Of a stretch of DNA of 8,397 nucleotides, positions 1 through 5,831 are shown piece after piece. The stretch is from Methylobacter sp. (GTDB lineage: Bacteria > Pseudomonadota > Gammaproteobacteria > Methylococcales > Methylomonadaceae): contig JALNYY010000125.1 in NCBI GenBank assembly GCA_023229605.1, positions 4,496-12,892 on the forward strand. Reading direction: 5' to 3'. A program made the position numbers and the translations under genes. The notes beneath the pieces were generated by a model, which was not told where the DNA came from, made no database searches, and saw only the letters and a program-made list of their open reading frames with translations. Position 1 is the first letter of the stretch. Every line of letters starts with the position of its first letter.

Positions 1-110
1 ATCCATGGCCCTCTGGCAACGCGCTGCATCCTTGCAGCGCCCCTTCGGGCTATTTCCGCCGAAAGCTCCGGTGCTCGGCGCGGCAAACGGGAGAAATACC
101 GTCTGTGCGT
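1..110. repeat. GC-rich hairpin-forming intergenic stretch, probable dispersed repeat (cut by window edge)
   Basis: By hand count 64 of the first 100 bases are G or C, well above the flanking genes. It contains a perfect 8-bp inverted repeat (gcgctgca at 21-28, tgcagcgc at 33-40, 4-base loop). A second imperfect hairpin pairs gccga at 58-62 with tcggc at 75-79. No T-run follows on either strand, so it is not an obvious intrinsic terminator for regA. One plus frame stays open from base 1 to 171, but its translation is arginine-rich and low in aromatic residues, as expected of read-through in GC-rich repeat DNA. The look is that of the dispersed intergenic repeats common in methanotroph genomes; that comparison is from memory. 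Confidence 0.35.
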
Positions 111-132
111 AACATCAGTTAAAGAGGAAAAC

Positions 133-681
133 CTACTCTCTCACCGGTTTTTTATCCAGTTTCCTTTGTAACGTGCGTCTGTGCATGTTCAACGCCCTGG
201 CAGCAGCTGAAATATTGCCGTCGTGCTGCATCAGTACTTTTTGTAGGTGTTCCCATTCCAGACGCTTTACAGACAACGGATTTTCGCTAATCGAAACCGA
301 TGAGTCGCCATCATTTTTATGCAGGGCGTTTACAATTTCATCCGCATTGGCCGGTTTGGTTAAATAATGCGTAGCACCCAGTTTTATTGCTTCCACCGCC
401 GTGGCGATACTGGCAAAACCGGTTAACATGACGCAAACGGTATTGTCATCCAAAGAGATCAGCTTTTTCACCAGCTCCAAACCGGATTCATGACCAATAC
501 GCAAATCAATCACCGCATATTCGGGCAAATAACGCTCGGCAAATGCTATTCCGGTATTAACATCGTTAGCGACCAGCACTTCATAATTTCTTTTTTCCAA
601 TGCGCTCTTCAATACATTGCAAAAAGTCACATCGTCATCCACCAGCAACAGCCGTGGTTTATCCATTTCCTGGGTTGTCAT
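133..681 (-). CDS. regA: RegA/PrrA/ActR-family redox response regulator
   Basis: DNA-binding response regulator (182 aa), partner of the RegB-type kinase encoded just upstream. The receiver domain spans about residues 9-125, with the acidic triad D15-D16-D17, phosphoacceptor D59, T87 and K109. After a short linker, a Fis-type helix-turn-helix at about 140-176 ends in NMHRRTLQRKL (165-175), a near-invariant signature of the RegA/PrrA/ActR/RoxR group. Length matches the family (about 180 aa). The ATG at 681 is chosen because AGAGAG lies 5 bases upstream; a second ATG at 666 has its purine tract too close. The start lies inside the end of regB (23-base overlap), implying translational coupling. 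In the family, RegA activates or represses respiratory, carbon-fixation and other redox-linked genes. The regulon here cannot be read from the sequence. Confidence 0.93.
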   Translation of the reverse strand: MTTQEMDKPRLLLVDDDVTFCNVLKSALEKRNYEVLVANDVNTGIAFAERYLPEYAVIDLRIGHESGLELVKKLISLDDNTVCVMLTGFASIATAVEAIKLGATHYLTKPANADEIVNALHKNDGDSSVSISENPLSVKRLEWEHLQKVLMQHDGNISAAARALNMHRRTLQRKLDKKPVRE

Positions 682-2041
682 TATCGCTCTCTGTATTTAA
701 AAGGGGTAAGGTGATTTCCACGCAGGCTCCGCCCGACTCGCTGTTGTTAAGATTAATTTTGCCGCCTAGGCGATTAATTGTGGAATAGGCTAAAAACAAC
801 CCCACACCCAAACCGCGCTTTTTGCTGACAACGGGTTGTTTACCCGCAAAATCGATTAATTCCGGAGGCAGGCCCAAGCCAAAATCCCTGATTTTAATAA
901 TGGCCTGGTCTAAATCCCATGACGCATGAAATTCGATTCCCTTTTCCGGCGGAGACGCTTCTGCGGCATTATTTAAGATATTAATAATCGAGTGGGTCAG
1001 AGTAAGCTCTGCAACGATTTTTGCCTGTATTGCGACGTCAGGATCAATAAAAAAACGAAGCTTTGCCGTCGGCTTATGAGTGCGCCATTGATTGATTACT
1101 TCATCGATATAATCGGTCAACAGCATGGCGCTACCGGATTCGGCACGCATTTCACCCGCAGAGGCCGACATCACCGATAGCGCTGTTTTACAGCGGTCAA
1201 TCTGTTGCTGCATAATCAGCAATTTTTCGTGCAGATCCGGGAAACGATGAGTCGGATACTCTTGCTCAAGCTCATGAGCCACGATAGCAATAGTGCCTAA
1301 TGGCGTTCCCATATCGTGAGCGGCGCTGGCGGCTAATGTGCCCAATGATACAACACGCTCATCCCTTAACGCATTTTCCCTTGCTTCAGCCAGATTGCGT
1401 TCCTGAGCCTTCAGCGTTTTAGCCAGCTCAACCACAAAGAATGCGACTAAGCCGGCGCTAAATACAAAACCGAACCACATGCCGAAAATATGAAGATTAA
1501 AATAATGAGAGTCACTCATCGCGTGAACCTGCCTCAACAGGTCATAATTCTTTGCATCGGTATAGAGCATATCCGGACCGGGCATGTGGGGCTCTATCGA
1601 CGGCAGGGGAACATTGTAGGCCATTAACATCGTATACATGGATGTGGTCAAAATCACCATATACCAGGCATAGGATTGATGCAGCATGATGGCTGTAATA
1701 ATAAGCGGCAACAGGAATACCCAAGTAATCGGATTCGATGCGCCTCCGGTCAGGTACAGCAATGCTGTAATGCCAAAAACATCAATGACTAATTGAGAAA
1801 ATATTTCCAGCTCCGTAACCGGGTCTTCTGTCTGTAAGCGCATTGAGGTATAGATATTAACCGCGCCTATCGACAATATCACCAACCAGAGCGGCTGCTC
1901 AGGCAGGCGAATATTAAGACCGTATATGGATAAAACAATGAGTATAACCTCACTCAGTATCATCAAGTTCCTAAGAATAAACAGCCATTTCAGGTTTTGT
2001 CGGGCGGAAAATTCTGATTTATGCGAAGCGTATGAGAGCAT
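659..2041 (-). CDS. regB: RegB/PrrB-family redox sensor histidine kinase
   Basis: Inner-membrane sensor kinase that phosphorylates RegA. Numbering is from the ATG at 2041 (460 aa). Six hydrophobic segments lie at about 19-41, 51-67, 80-98, 106-120, 125-142 and 182-206. Between segments 3 and 4 sits GGASNPI (99-105), matching the family's quinone-binding GGxxNPF heptad except for the last residue. The phosphoacceptor box is H242-D-M-G-T-P. A cysteine in DRC (C284) aligns with the redox-active Cys265 of Rhodobacter RegB. The N box (354-358), G1 (D386, G388, G390) and G2 (G410, G412, G414) of the ATPase domain are intact. The frame also opens at a TTG at 2089, adding 16 residues. I prefer 2041 because the shorter N-terminus resembles known RegB proteins, but neither start has a clear Shine-Dalgarno. 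No senC lies between regB and regA, unlike the Rhodobacter arrangement. Confidence 0.92.
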   Translation of the reverse strand: MLSYASHKSEFSARQNLKWLFILRNLMILSEVILIVLSIYGLNIRLPEQPLWLVILSIGAVNIYTSMRLQTEDPVTELEIFSQLVIDVFGITALLYLTGGASNPITWVFLLPLIITAIMLHQSYAWYMVILTTSMYTMLMAYNVPLPSIEPHMPGPDMLYTDAKNYDLLRQVHAMSDSHYFNLHIFGMWFGFVFSAGLVAFFVVELAKTLKAQERNLAEARENALRDERVVSLGTLAASAAHDMGTPLGTIAIVAHELEQEYPTHRFPDLHEKLLIMQQQIDRCKTALSVMSASAGEMRAESGSAMLLTDYIDEVINQWRTHKPTAKLRFFIDPDVAIQAKIVAELTLTHSIINILNNAAEASPPEKGIEFHASWDLDQAIIKIRDFGLGLPPELIDFAGKQPVVSKKRGLGVGLFLAYSTINRLGGKINLNNSESGGACVEITLPLLNTESDNDNPGNG

Positions 2042-2111
2042 TTGTATAAAAACGGTATGTTGTAGAAGCGACCCAAATAAGAAATCCAAAGCATTTAGGT
2101 ATATTATCGAC

Positions 2112-2139
2112 GTATTGTTTAATTATAAATAAACAATAC
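2112..2139. promoter_or_regulatory. Perfect inverted repeat over the putative regB promoter
   Basis: The arms gtattgttta (2112-2121) and taaacaatac (2130-2139) are exact reverse complements of 10 bases with an 8-base centre. On the minus strand the centre contains TATAAT (2122-2127), a consensus -10. A protein bound to both arms would therefore cover the presumed regB -10. It is AT-rich and has no T-run positioned as in a terminator, so an operator is more likely. The binding protein is unknown. Confidence 0.4.
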
Positions 2140-2152
2140 ACAGCTGCGACAA
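2122..2152 (-). promoter_or_regulatory. Putative regBA promoter
   Basis: On the minus strand TTGTCG (2147-2152) and a perfect TATAAT (2122-2127) are separated by 19 bases, longer than the usual 16-18. The predicted start near 2115 would leave a leader of about 26 bases to the TTG or 74 to the ATG of regB. The -35 overlaps the RegA-like box and the -10 lies inside the inverted repeat. Confidence 0.3.
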
Positions 2153-2160
2153 TATGTCAC
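2145..2160. promoter_or_regulatory. RegA/PrrA-like operator between regB and the candidate small RNA
   Basis: The sequence reads T-GCGAC-aatat-GTCAC. The published RegA/PrrA binding consensus is two half-sites GCGNC and GNCGC with a variable spacer. Here the first half-site is perfect and the second differs at one base (A for G). The site overlaps the putative regB -35 and its centre (2153) lies about 44 bases upstream of the predicted plus-strand RNA start. It would suit repression or tuning of regBA and activation of the RNA. The motif is short and degenerate, so chance occurrence is possible. Confidence 0.35.
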
Positions 2161-2181
2161 ATTTTATGTTGCAATATTTAT

Positions 2182-2190
2182 TGATATTAT
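2182..2190 (+). promoter_or_regulatory. Extended -10 promoter of the candidate small RNA
   Basis: TGATATTAT matches the extended -10 form TGnTATAAT with one mismatch in the hexamer. The -35 position 17 bases upstream (2162-2167, tttatg) is poor, as often seen at extended -10 or activator-dependent promoters. The predicted start is near 2197. Confidence 0.35.
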
Positions 2191-2196
2191 TAACCT

Positions 2197-2295
2197 AACT
2201 TTTAAGGCTCTTGTAGAGCACCATAGCTGAAAAGTTGCGTTATATTCTTCCTAAAAATATATTCCAAGGCGGTTTCTTTAAACCGCCTTTTTTTT
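2197..2295 (+). ncRNA. Candidate intergenic small RNA (about 99 nt) between regB and msrA
   Basis: Every annotated gene around this gap lies on the minus strand, yet a strong intrinsic terminator points along the plus strand, so a plus transcript without a long ORF is implied. The predicted RNA begins with aactttt (2197-2203), which pairs perfectly with aaaagtt (2230-2236). That stem encloses a hairpin gctct/agagc with a 3-base loop (2207-2219). A single-stranded AU-rich linker follows, containing ttcttcct (2245-2252), complementary to AGGAAG-type Shine-Dalgarno sequences. The terminator hairpin and T-run end it. This domain order resembles Hfq-dependent small RNAs. No named RNA family is recognised. 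Alternative: an untranslated remnant or read-through terminator for antisense transcription out of regB. Confidence 0.42.
2266..2295 (+). terminator. Strong Rho-independent terminator on the plus strand
   Basis: A perfect 10-bp stem (aaggcggttt 2266-2275, aaaccgcctt 2280-2289) with a 4-base loop runs into eight T residues (2288-2295). On the minus strand the hairpin is followed by ttggaat, which lacks a T-run, so it is not a good terminator for msrA. It ends 12 bases short of the msrA stop codon. Confidence 0.88.
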
Positions 2296-2306
2296 GCCCC
2301 TCATAA

Positions 2307-2945
2307 TCAACCCTCATCAAAAGCCACACCTAGGCCTCCTAAACCACAGTAACCCATAGGATTCTTGGCCAGATATTGCTGATGCATGTCCTCGGCATAA
2401 TAAAACTCGCCAGCCAACATAATCTCGGTAGTTATTTGCGCAAAACCCGCTTGAGTAAGCTTATGCTGGTAATGTTTTTTTGATTCCAGCGCTTCATCGA
2501 ATTGTTGCCGAGTGTAGGTATAGATTCCGGACCTGTATTGCGTACCGATGTCGTTGCCTTGCCTCATACCCTGCGTGGGGTTATGGGATTCAAAAAACAT
2601 CCTGAGCAACTCATGGTATGAAACAATAGCCGGATCATAAATAACTTTGACGACCTCATTATGCCCGGTTAAGCCAGTGCATAACTCCTCATAAGTCGGA
2701 TTGGGTGTATAGCCGCCGGTATAACCGACTGCCGTACTAAACACGCCACGACGCTGCCAAAACCTCCGCTCCGCTCCCCAGAAACAGCCCATTCCAAACA
2801 AGGCCTGCTCCATGGTTTCCGGAAACGGCGGAACTATAGGGTTGCCGGTCACGAAATGCCTGTTGGTAACAGGCATGGGCGTGTTTCGACCCGGCAAAGC
2901 TTCTTTAGGATCAGGGAGAGCAAGTTTTTTTGATGAAAAAATCAT
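2307..2945 (-). CDS. msrA: Peptide methionine-S-sulfoxide reductase MsrA
   Basis: Cytoplasmic enzyme that reduces methionine-S-sulfoxide in proteins and as free amino acid, using thioredoxin. At 212 aa it has the length of E. coli MsrA, and the N-terminal ALPGRNTPMPV block also matches, supporting the ATG at 2945. The catalytic motif GCFWG is at 53-57 with nucleophile C54. The GYTGGYTPNPTY block (74-85) and the QGNDIGTQYRS block are intact. In the tail GYCGLGGLGVAF the first resolving cysteine is present (C200), but the position of the second recycling cysteine of E. coli MsrA (Cys206) is alanine (A208). The enzyme should therefore work with two catalytic cysteines. The only Shine-Dalgarno-like bases (AGG) sit 2 bases from the ATG, so initiation may be weak. 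It is divergent from hslO. Confidence 0.96.
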   Translation of the reverse strand: MIFSSKKLALPDPKEALPGRNTPMPVTNRHFVTGNPIVPPFPETMEQALFGMGCFWGAERRFWQRRGVFSTAVGYTGGYTPNPTYEELCTGLTGHNEVVKVIYDPAIVSYHELLRMFFESHNPTQGMRQGNDIGTQYRSGIYTYTRQQFDEALESKKHYQHKLTQAGFAQITTEIMLAGEFYYAEDMHQQYLAKNPMGYCGLGGLGVAFDEG

Positions 2946-3022
2946 AGCCTGTGGTATTTTTATAAGACTGTTTGGGCAAAGGATTCATGATCCTGATGCC
3001 ATAAAATGCATGACTTTTAACT

Positions 3023-3026
3023 GGAA
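3023..3026 (+). promoter_or_regulatory. Ribosome binding site deciding the hslO start
   Basis: GGAA precedes the ATG at 3031 by 4 bases. The in-frame ATG at 3010 and the open frame back to 2812 lack such a site, and the latter lies antisense to msrA. Confidence 0.5.
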
Positions 3027-3030
3027 AAAC

Positions 3031-3900
3031 ATGATAGAGCAAGATTTATTACGCCGTTTTTTATTTGAAGAGCTGGGCGTTCGAGGCGAATGGGTTAAAT
3101 TAACCGCCAGCTGGCAAGCGGCAAAGCTTCATCAGCGCGGCTCTGAAAACGTGCAGCAGCAACTCGGTCAGGCGCTCGCGGCCGTGGTCATGTTATCGGC
3201 TACAATCAAATTCAAAGGTTCGATGATCCTTCAGGCCCAAGGCGATGGCGATATTAAAACGCTGGTTGCCCAGGCAACGGACCAACGAAAAATAAGAGGT
3301 CTGGTAAGAGGCAAGGAAAACGTAGCCCCCGGCCCGCTAGAAGCCATGTTCGGACAAGGACGGCTGGTATTAACCGTAGAATCGGAAAATGGCTCGCCTT
3401 ATCAGGGCATCGTTCCACTTCAGGGCTGTAATTTGGCCGCCGCCTTGCAAACCTATTTCGAACAATCCGAGCAACTTAAAACCCGCTTATGGCTATTTGC
3501 CAATGCAACCCATGCTGTAGGATTATTATTACAGGAACTGCCGGCCCAGGAAAGTTATCAGGCCGATTGGGAGCATATCGAGATACTGGCAAACACAGTA
3601 ACCGAACAGGAATTGTTCGACCTGGATTGCGAACAACTGCTGTACCGGTTGTTCAATCAGGAAAAAGTCAGGCTGTTTGACGCAGAACCGGTTGAGTTCA
3701 GCTGCGCCTGTTCGCGGTCAAGCATCGAGAGAACATTATTCGCGATGGGTCGGACTGAACTGGAAGGTATTCTAAAGGAGCGGGACGTTATTGAAGTAAA
3801 CTGCGAATTCTGTAGCGAACATTACCGCTTTGATAAGGTTGATGTGGAAAATATCCTGTCTCAAAACAGTCCCGCCACCGATTCTGAAACGCGGCATTAA
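3031..3900 (+). CDS. hslO: Hsp33 redox-regulated holdase chaperone
   Basis: Hsp33 (289 aa from the chosen start) is a cytoplasmic chaperone that is inactive when reduced and zinc-bound. Oxidative unfolding of its C-terminal switch lets it bind unfolding proteins. The N-terminus DLLRRFLFEELGVRGEW matches the family start. The substrate-binding core (ATIKFKGSMILQAQGDG, then RGLVRG) is present. The C-terminal zinc switch reads CAC, then 30 residues, then CEFC, exactly the CxC-X30-CxxC spacing of E. coli Hsp33. Length fits the family (about 290 aa). The frame is open back to 2812, but that extension overlaps msrA on the other strand and has no family resemblance, so the ATG at 3031 is used. An 8-base gap to the next gene suggests a two-gene operon. 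Confidence 0.95.
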   Translation: MIEQDLLRRFLFEELGVRGEWVKLTASWQAAKLHQRGSENVQQQLGQALAAVVMLSATIKFKGSMILQAQGDGDIKTLVAQATDQRKIRGLVRGKENVAPGPLEAMFGQGRLVLTVESENGSPYQGIVPLQGCNLAAALQTYFEQSEQLKTRLWLFANATHAVGLLLQELPAQESYQADWEHIEILANTVTEQELFDLDCEQLLYRLFNQEKVRLFDAEPVEFSCACSRSSIERTLFAMGRTELEGILKERDVIEVNCEFCSEHYRFDKVDVENILSQNSPATDSETRH

Positions 3901-3908
3901 ATAATCCT

Positions 3909-4685
3909 ATGAAAACCGGAATAATTCTGCGCATTCTTTTCTTACTGGCGCTTACAAGTTCATTATCCGGTTGCATGTACTGGATTCGGGCTTATCAAGT
4001 CTATCTGCAAATGGATGAATTTGATCGCCATTTTTCTGTCGCGACCAGTGATGAATTTACCTTGTACTTCAAGGACCCCATTCTTTACAGCCAGGACTTT
4101 GTTTCCCTGTCCAAGCTGTATGCCAGCCAGGATGATCCTACGCCGGAAGGCAGGCGCTGGCGATACTGGTTTCGCAAGGTTGACGGCAACAATAATTTGA
4201 TCAAGCCGGAAATAAAGTTTTACTCGGATCTGAAGTTCAATAAAGAAAACCGATTGATGGCTTGGTCATTTTCCTCACTTTTTTTGGCAATTGCCCCGCC
4301 CAAGTTTTTGGAGGTTTCTTTACGCTCGATAGGCGGAGCCGAAATCGACAAAGAAAAACAGCAGCTCAAGGCCAACTCTGCGTTGCTGGAGAAAATTACC
4401 GACAATTTGCCCAAAAAGCCGGCCGTTCTGGCGCAACTGGGCGAACCTTTTGAAATCAAAGATGAAGGGGAACAGGAAGTGTATATTTACCGCTTCCTGC
4501 TGGAAACCCATCACATAGAAGAGGGCTATGAGGATCGCGCCTTAAACGAGGTAAAAATCACCTTTGACAAAAAAAACCAGGAACTGATTAGAATGGCCGG
4601 GCGTTTTGCAGGGCTTAAGGTCTCAATTAATTATCGGAAGTTTCTGGATGAAGAACATGATGTCGCACAGAGCAGACAGGAATAG
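3909..4685 (+). CDS. Putative outer-membrane lipoprotein of unknown function, cotranscribed with hslO
   Basis: I do not recognise this 258-aa protein. It begins with a type II signal peptide: K2 and R8, a hydrophobic run at about 9-19, and lipobox L-S-G-C with C22 as the lipidated cysteine. The residue after the cysteine is methionine, not aspartate, so Lol sorting would favour the outer membrane. The mature part is soluble, mixed charged, and has no further cysteine or membrane segment. Around residues 170-195 a stretch reading VLAQLGEPFEIKDEG followed by EVYIYRF loosely recalls BamE/SmpA-type small lipoprotein domains; this is weak. The start is supported by the signal peptide, although no clear Shine-Dalgarno precedes it. 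Translation may be coupled to hslO, 8 bases upstream. Confidence 0.8.
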   Translation: MKTGIILRILFLLALTSSLSGCMYWIRAYQVYLQMDEFDRHFSVATSDEFTLYFKDPILYSQDFVSLSKLYASQDDPTPEGRRWRYWFRKVDGNNNLIKPEIKFYSDLKFNKENRLMAWSFSSLFLAIAPPKFLEVSLRSIGGAEIDKEKQQLKANSALLEKITDNLPKKPAVLAQLGEPFEIKDEGEQEVYIYRFLLETHHIEEGYEDRALNEVKITFDKKNQELIRMAGRFAGLKVSINYRKFLDEEHDVAQSRQE

Positions 4686-4713
4686 CCAAATTGTAAGTAA
4701 CTATTCCGCATTT

Positions 4714-4862
4714 AAAAAATGGCACACGGATGACACGGGTTTAACGGATAATCACTGATAAAACCGGCTTTTTCATAAAGGTCATTCTATTTAAAGTTTA
4801 TTACAAGTTTGGCCGCGCTTTTTCAAATCCGTTTAAATCTGTCCCATCCGTGTTCCATTTTT
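4714..4862. repeat. MITE-like element with about 36-base imperfect terminal inverted repeats
   Basis: The left arm (4714-4749) and the reverse complement of the right arm (4827-4862) agree at about 25 of 31 aligned positions from the shared tgg, after poly-A tips. Both carry the cores acacggatg and aacggat. The 77-base centre has no ORF. The cacggatg-type wording recalls a family of dispersed intergenic repeats in many environmental proteobacteria, in my memory often flanking genes of GxxExxY-type proteins. If so, this copy has lost its gene or never had one. No target-site duplication is evident. Confidence 0.5.
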
Positions 4863-4888
4863 CTAGATTAAACGCCCTTCCCGGCAAT

Positions 4889-4924
4889 AAAAAAGGCCTA
4901 GACACTCAATGCCTAAGCCTTTTA
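4889..4924 (-). terminator. Bidirectional Rho-independent terminator between the hslO operon and ahpC
   Basis: Arms 4891-4904 and 4910-4923 form a 14-bp stem with two G-U pairs (on the minus strand) and a 5-base loop. On the minus strand a run of six T (4894-4889) follows, ideal for ending ahpC, whose stop is 44 bases away. On the plus strand the hairpin ends in tttta, enough to help stop the convergent hslO-lipoprotein transcript. Confidence 0.85.
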
Positions 4925-4967
4925 TGTTGCGCAGGCCGGATAAACCGGCACCGTAATCAGCGATGAA

Positions 4968-5570
4968 TTACAGCTTATCGGCGTTTTTATCCAGATATTC
5001 TGCGACACCGGCAGGGTTTGCATTCATACCTGCGTCGCCTTTATGCCATCCGGCCGGGCATACTTCGCCATGTTCTTCGTGGAATTGTAACGCGTCGATC
5101 ATGCGCAACAATTCATCCATGTCGCGGCCTAAAGGCAGATCGTTAACAACCTGATGACGAACCAGACCGGCGCGATCGATCAGGAATGTGCCGCGGTACG
5201 CCACCCCACCACCGGCTTCAACATCATAATCTTTACAAATAGAGTGAGATATATCAGCAGCCATTGTGTAACGAACAGCGCCTATGCCGCCTTTATTGAC
5301 AGGTGTATTGCGCCATGCGTTGTGGGTGAAATGAGAGTCTATAGATACGGCAATCACTTCAACATTACGGCTTTTGAATTCATCCATACGGTGATCCAAT
5401 GCAATCAACTCACTTGGACAAACAAAAGTGAAATCTAACGGGTAGAAAAACACTACCGCATATTTGCCGCTAGTAGCTTCAGAAAAACTAAATGAATCAA
5501 CTATTTGCCCATCGCCTAGAACGGCAGGAACTGTAAAATCAGGTGCTTGTTTACCGACTAATACGCTCAT
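4968..5570 (-). CDS. ahpC: Typical 2-Cys peroxiredoxin (AhpC/Prx1 subfamily)
   Basis: Cytoplasmic thiol peroxidase (200 aa) that reduces hydrogen peroxide and organic peroxides. The active site P44-L-D-F-T48-F-V-C51 carries the peroxidatic cysteine, and R126 (AYRGTF) is the conserved catalytic arginine. The resolving cysteine is C171 in EVCPAGW, so the enzyme works as an antiparallel dimer or decamer. GGIG (94-97) and a C-terminal Y192-L193 resemble the GGLG and YF motifs linked to sensitivity to over-oxidation, with leucine replacing phenylalanine. No ahpF lies alongside, so the reductant is probably thioredoxin or an unlinked AhpF. The ATG at 5570 has GGAG 7 bases upstream. It is divergent from the AP2-like gene and ends at a strong terminator. 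No OxyR site could be recognised by eye. Confidence 0.95.
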   Translation of the reverse strand: MSVLVGKQAPDFTVPAVLGDGQIVDSFSFSEATSGKYAVVFFYPLDFTFVCPSELIALDHRMDEFKSRNVEVIAVSIDSHFTHNAWRNTPVNKGGIGAVRYTMAADISHSICKDYDVEAGGGVAYRGTFLIDRAGLVRHQVVNDLPLGRDMDELLRMIDALQFHEEHGEVCPAGWHKGDAGMNANPAGVAEYLDKNADKL

Positions 5571-5648
5571 TGATTATCTCCAATTAAATAGTGAAAAAAC
5601 AAAAGACTGTTAACTTGATGCTAGCCACCGAAGCAGTGGATCGCTGAA

Positions 5649-5679
5649 ATTGTACACCAGTTTAGTAGGGAATTGTCGA
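5649..5679 (-). promoter_or_regulatory. Possible ahpC promoter
   Basis: On the minus strand TCGACA (5674-5679) and TACAAT (5649-5654) match the -35 and -10 consensus at five of six positions each. The 19-base spacer is long, as expected of a weak or activator-dependent promoter. The leader to the ATG would be about 70 bases. Confidence 0.25.
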
Positions 5680-5697
5680 ATTCTTGTGAATTTTAGC

Positions 5698-5725
5698 TTG
5701 CTTTAATTTTAATTTTAGCCATAAT
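5698..5725 (+). promoter_or_regulatory. Possible promoter of the AP2-like gene
   Basis: TTGCTT (5698-5703) and CATAAT (5720-5725, five of six matches to TATAAT) are 16 bases apart. The predicted start near 5732 gives a leader of about 100 bases to the preferred ATG at 5832. Confidence 0.25.
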
Positions 5726-5831
5726 TTGTCATCAATAGCTTACAACAATGTCAGAGATTCGCTCTTTGCAGAGTTTTCTTAAAGCTTGTCGCCCTAACTT
5801 GGCTGTTAAATTCATTTACTGGAATTCTATC

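Noticed and set aside
1..171. Open plus-strand frame entering from the left edge
   Set aside because: The translation comes from GC-rich hairpin DNA, is arginine-rich, and its end is antisense to regA.
1926..2132. Plus-strand frame antisense to the start of regB
   Set aside because: Shadow of the regB coding sequence; no ribosome site and no recognisable protein.
2980..2994. aggat-tcatg-atcct inverted repeat between msrA and hslO
   Set aside because: Five-base arms are expected by chance; no convincing promoter geometry around it.
2812..3030. N-terminal extension of the Hsp33 frame
   Set aside because: It lies antisense to msrA, has no family resemblance, and the ATG at 3031 with GGAA upstream matches the normal Hsp33 start.
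4935..4949. Small hairpin gccgg-ataaa-ccggc just after the ahpC stop
   Set aside because: Only 5 bp and no T-run; the terminator at 4891-4923 explains ahpC termination better.
5748..5831. 28-residue N-terminal extension of the AP2-like protein
   Set aside because: No ribosome site before 5748, and the residues precede a clear start with GGAA upstream at 5832.
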